From the NCBI GenBank assembly GCA_964555645.1, contig CAZKTA010000017.1:1-63506 (forward strand): a DNA stretch of 63,506 nucleotides. The letters run 5' to 3'. Numbering within the stretch: position 1 is the first letter of the stretch; every line of letters begins with the position of its first letter. The translations under genes were made by a program, and so were the position numbers. Of this stretch, positions 61,968-63,506 are shown piece by piece. This stretch comes from DTLC01 sp964555645. GTDB taxonomy: Bacteria; Verrucomicrobiota; Verrucomicrobiia; Limisphaerales; DTLC01. The notes below the pieces were generated by a model. That model saw only the letters and a list, made by a program, of their open reading frames with translations. It had not been told where the DNA came from and did not search any database.

Positions 61968-62864
61968 TTAGGGCACAATCACACGCAATTTCTGGGCCTG
62001 GACCGTAAAAGTAACAGGTAATTGCCCGGCAAATTCGCCATCAACTTCAACAGGTACGTGTTGCGTGCTCTCGAGTCTGACAGTCTCTGCCTTGAACCTG
62101 CGCACTGCAGTGGTGGGTAATTTCCTTGTAACGAGCAACACAGGACCGCATAACAAAAGCATCCCATAGCTCGCTTTAGGGAAAACGCATACGTCAAGCA
62201 TACCGTCGAATGGCGTTGCCTCAGGAAAAACGCGGAATGGCCCACCGTAGAGTCTGCCGTTCCCCAACAAGACCAGCTCACCGTCAGTTTCGACCTCGGC
62301 AGTTTTGACCCGAATTTTTGGTTGTTGTTTACGCAATGCTCTCAGTCCAGCCAAGACATACGCAACCGGCCCAACAACCTTTTTCGTCCCAAAATCCACA
62401 AGTTCAATTGCCCGGGCATCGAGTCCTGCGCCCGCCATTTGAACGAAATACCGTTTTTGGATTATACCGCCTGCGCTGAATTCAGCTGCCGCAATGTCAA
62501 CCCATATCTCCGTGCCGTGTTCAATGATTTCCCAAGCTGCATGTACCTTCGACGGTAAACCCAGCTCGCGCGCAAACACGTTCATTGTGCCCACTGGCAA
62601 AATGCCTAGCCGCGTTTTGGCAGGTCCATCCGGCACACTGCAAATGCCATTCACAACCTCGTTAACTGTGCCGTCGCCTCCGGCTGCAACCACAGTGTCA
62701 AACCCCTCGCGCACAGCGGCTGCAGCAAGTGTAACAGCCGAATTTGGTGCCGAAGTTGACCTTAGCACGGCACCTTGTCCGAGCAACTCGATGAACTTCC
62801 TGAACCGGTCGGCTTTACAACCCTTTGCTGCAGGATTGAATATGACGCAAATCGGCACGAGCAA
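61968..62864 (-). CDS. Diacylglycerol-kinase-family lipid kinase
   Basis: 298 residues of the DagK/YegS/sphingosine-kinase-like family. The nucleotide site is AAGGDGTVNEVVNGI, followed by LGILPVGTMNVFARELGLP and GGPFRVFPEATPFDGMLDV, where a conserved Asp acts in catalysis. It likely phosphorylates a lipid alcohol. The start is a TTG or the GTG two codons on; no ATG is close. It converges on the ccsA-type gene. Confidence 0.88.
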   Translation of the reverse strand: MLVPICVIFNPAAKGCKADRFRKFIELLGQGAVLRSTSAPNSAVTLAAAAVREGFDTVVAAGGDGTVNEVVNGICSVPDGPAKTRLGILPVGTMNVFARELGLPSKVHAAWEIIEHGTEIWVDIAAAEFSAGGIIQKRYFVQMAGAGLDARAIELVDFGTKKVVGPVAYVLAGLRALRKQQPKIRVKTAEVETDGELVLLGNGRLYGGPFRVFPEATPFDGMLDVCVFPKASYGMLLLCGPVLLVTRKLPTTAVRRFKAETVRLESTQHVPVEVDGEFAGQLPVTFTVQAQKLRVIVP

Positions 62865-63079
62865 GTTTGTTGTTAAACCCTATGCAGGCGTCTAGCCAAA
62901 AATTACGTTGTCCAGAGGTTAAATTGTCCAAAAGCAAAGACTGTTGAACACCGAAGGTGTTCTGGGTTGAATCTTTAAAGCGTTGAACCGTTGACACAGT
63001 GAAAGAAAGCTCCGCAGACGCTGTTGGCTGGCGAGGTTGTCATGGGTCCCAGCCGACGAAATAGAATTTATAGTCTCAC

Positions 63080-63118
63080 AAAAAAGCCGGGGCGCAGCCA
63101 AACTCGAACCTGCGCCCC
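63080..63118 (-). terminator. Terminator of the partial surface-protein gene
   Basis: On the minus strand GGGGCGCAG, a 12-base loop and CTGCGCCCC, then GGC and TTTTTT. It lies 35 bases after the stop of the partial gene at the right edge. A strong nine-bp G+C stem. Confidence 0.85.
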
Positions 63119-63151
63119 GCTTCGATTATGTGTGGCTGGTTGTCGAGACAA

Positions 63152-63506
63152 TTAGTCCTCTGTCCAGAGCGTGGGTACAAAACCGCGATACGAACCGATC
63201 CGGGCAAGGTTTTCGTCGTAGTGGAAGTTGAAGTGACCGTTCATCTTGACCGTTTTTGTAACGCTTGCCCCAACAAAATCGTAGGTGTCGTTGCCGCCGC
63301 CGCCCAATGTGAAGTCTGCATTTGGCGCATAGATCGCGCCTGTAAATGATGCGTTGCCGGACAACTTTAGCTCCGTGTTGGTTGGCAGACCGAAATAATA
63401 AAAGTTCGCTGCGTTACCGCTTTCGTTAACCACGCCTTGCCCGGACACTACGAATCTCGCACCTTCCATGTACAATTTGAGACTTGCGCCGGGTCTGATC
63501 AAAATC
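63152..63506 (-). CDS. C-terminal part of a surface/pilus-type protein (DUF7305-like), partial
   Basis: The frame is open to the right edge, so only about 117 C-terminal residues are visible; the N terminus lies beyond the window. The segment FYYFGLPTNTELKLSGNASF then TGAIYAPNADFTLGGGGND resembles the C-terminal beta-helical domain of PilX-like or DUF7305 proteins. It ends in RGFVPTLWTED. A strong terminator follows. Confidence 0.7.
   Translation of the reverse strand, partial: ILIRPGASLKLYMEGARFVVSGQGVVNESGNAANFYYFGLPTNTELKLSGNASFTGAIYAPNADFTLGGGGNDTYDFVGASVTKTVKMNGHFNFHYDENLARIGSYRGFVPTLWTED

Overview
The window looks like chromosomal DNA of a verrucomicrobial bacterium (Verrucomicrobiota, probably near the Pedosphaera/Limisphaera group). 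The reasons are a prepilin-like protein of the type expanded in that phylum, secreted Ig-like and repeat proteins with a shared C-terminal style, a TIGR04073-like exosortase-associated lipoprotein, and a short GTAGCGGCG-type palindromic repeat. Lineage is inferred from protein style only; no search was run. Nearly all genes are housekeeping or metabolic. I see no prophage, transposase, CRISPR array or rRNA, and one tRNA.

Layout. 0-5.5 kb: the end of a beta-class DNA methyltransferase, purQ and purS on the minus strand, then hisF, hisI, a membrane protein and trpE on the plus strand. 6-10.3 kb: a VapBC-like pair with an altered antitoxin, two tandem thymidylate-kinase-like genes, a SixA-type phosphatase and tgt. 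10.5-23 kb: a secreted GH2 glycosidase, an aminotransferase, a six-repeat secreted protein, an MFS/POT transporter, an Ig-like secreted protein and a prepilin-like protein. 23.7-29.7 kb: a CAT-anticodon tRNA, a feoA-feoA-feoB iron operon, a TPR protein, der and a small cytochrome c. 30.2-34.8 kb: a five-gene group-3b-type [NiFe] hydrogenase operon containing a cyclic-nucleotide-binding protein. 35-39 kb: a VOC protein, folP, cdaA, cdaR and glmM. 39.5-42.6 kb: an ECF sigma operon, ispE and a lipoprotein. 42.7-49 kb: a deoxyhypusine-synthase-like gene, a B12-binding radical SAM protein, a DUF362-like protein and a TPR lipoprotein. 49-58 kb: cvpA, dnaG, rdgB, a triple-fusion gene, rho and asnS. 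58-63.5 kb: a lipoprotein, ResB- and CcsA-type cytochrome c maturation genes, a DAG-kinase-like gene and a partial surface/pilus protein.

The two most notable observations are these. First, an interspersed non-coding repeat of about 370 bp occurs at five sites. Each copy begins shortly after a stop codon and lies in the same orientation as that gene. Second, one 724-residue reading frame joins a low-molecular-weight protein phosphatase, ribose-5-phosphate isomerase B and serine hydroxymethyltransferase. It matches the order of neighbouring genes in the Bacillus ywlE-rpiB-ywlG-glyA region. Smaller points include tandem divergent dTMP-kinase paralogues, a terminator whose U-tract runs into the ispE start codon, several perfect hairpins in leaders and between divergent genes, and a REP-like element after the hydrogenase operon.
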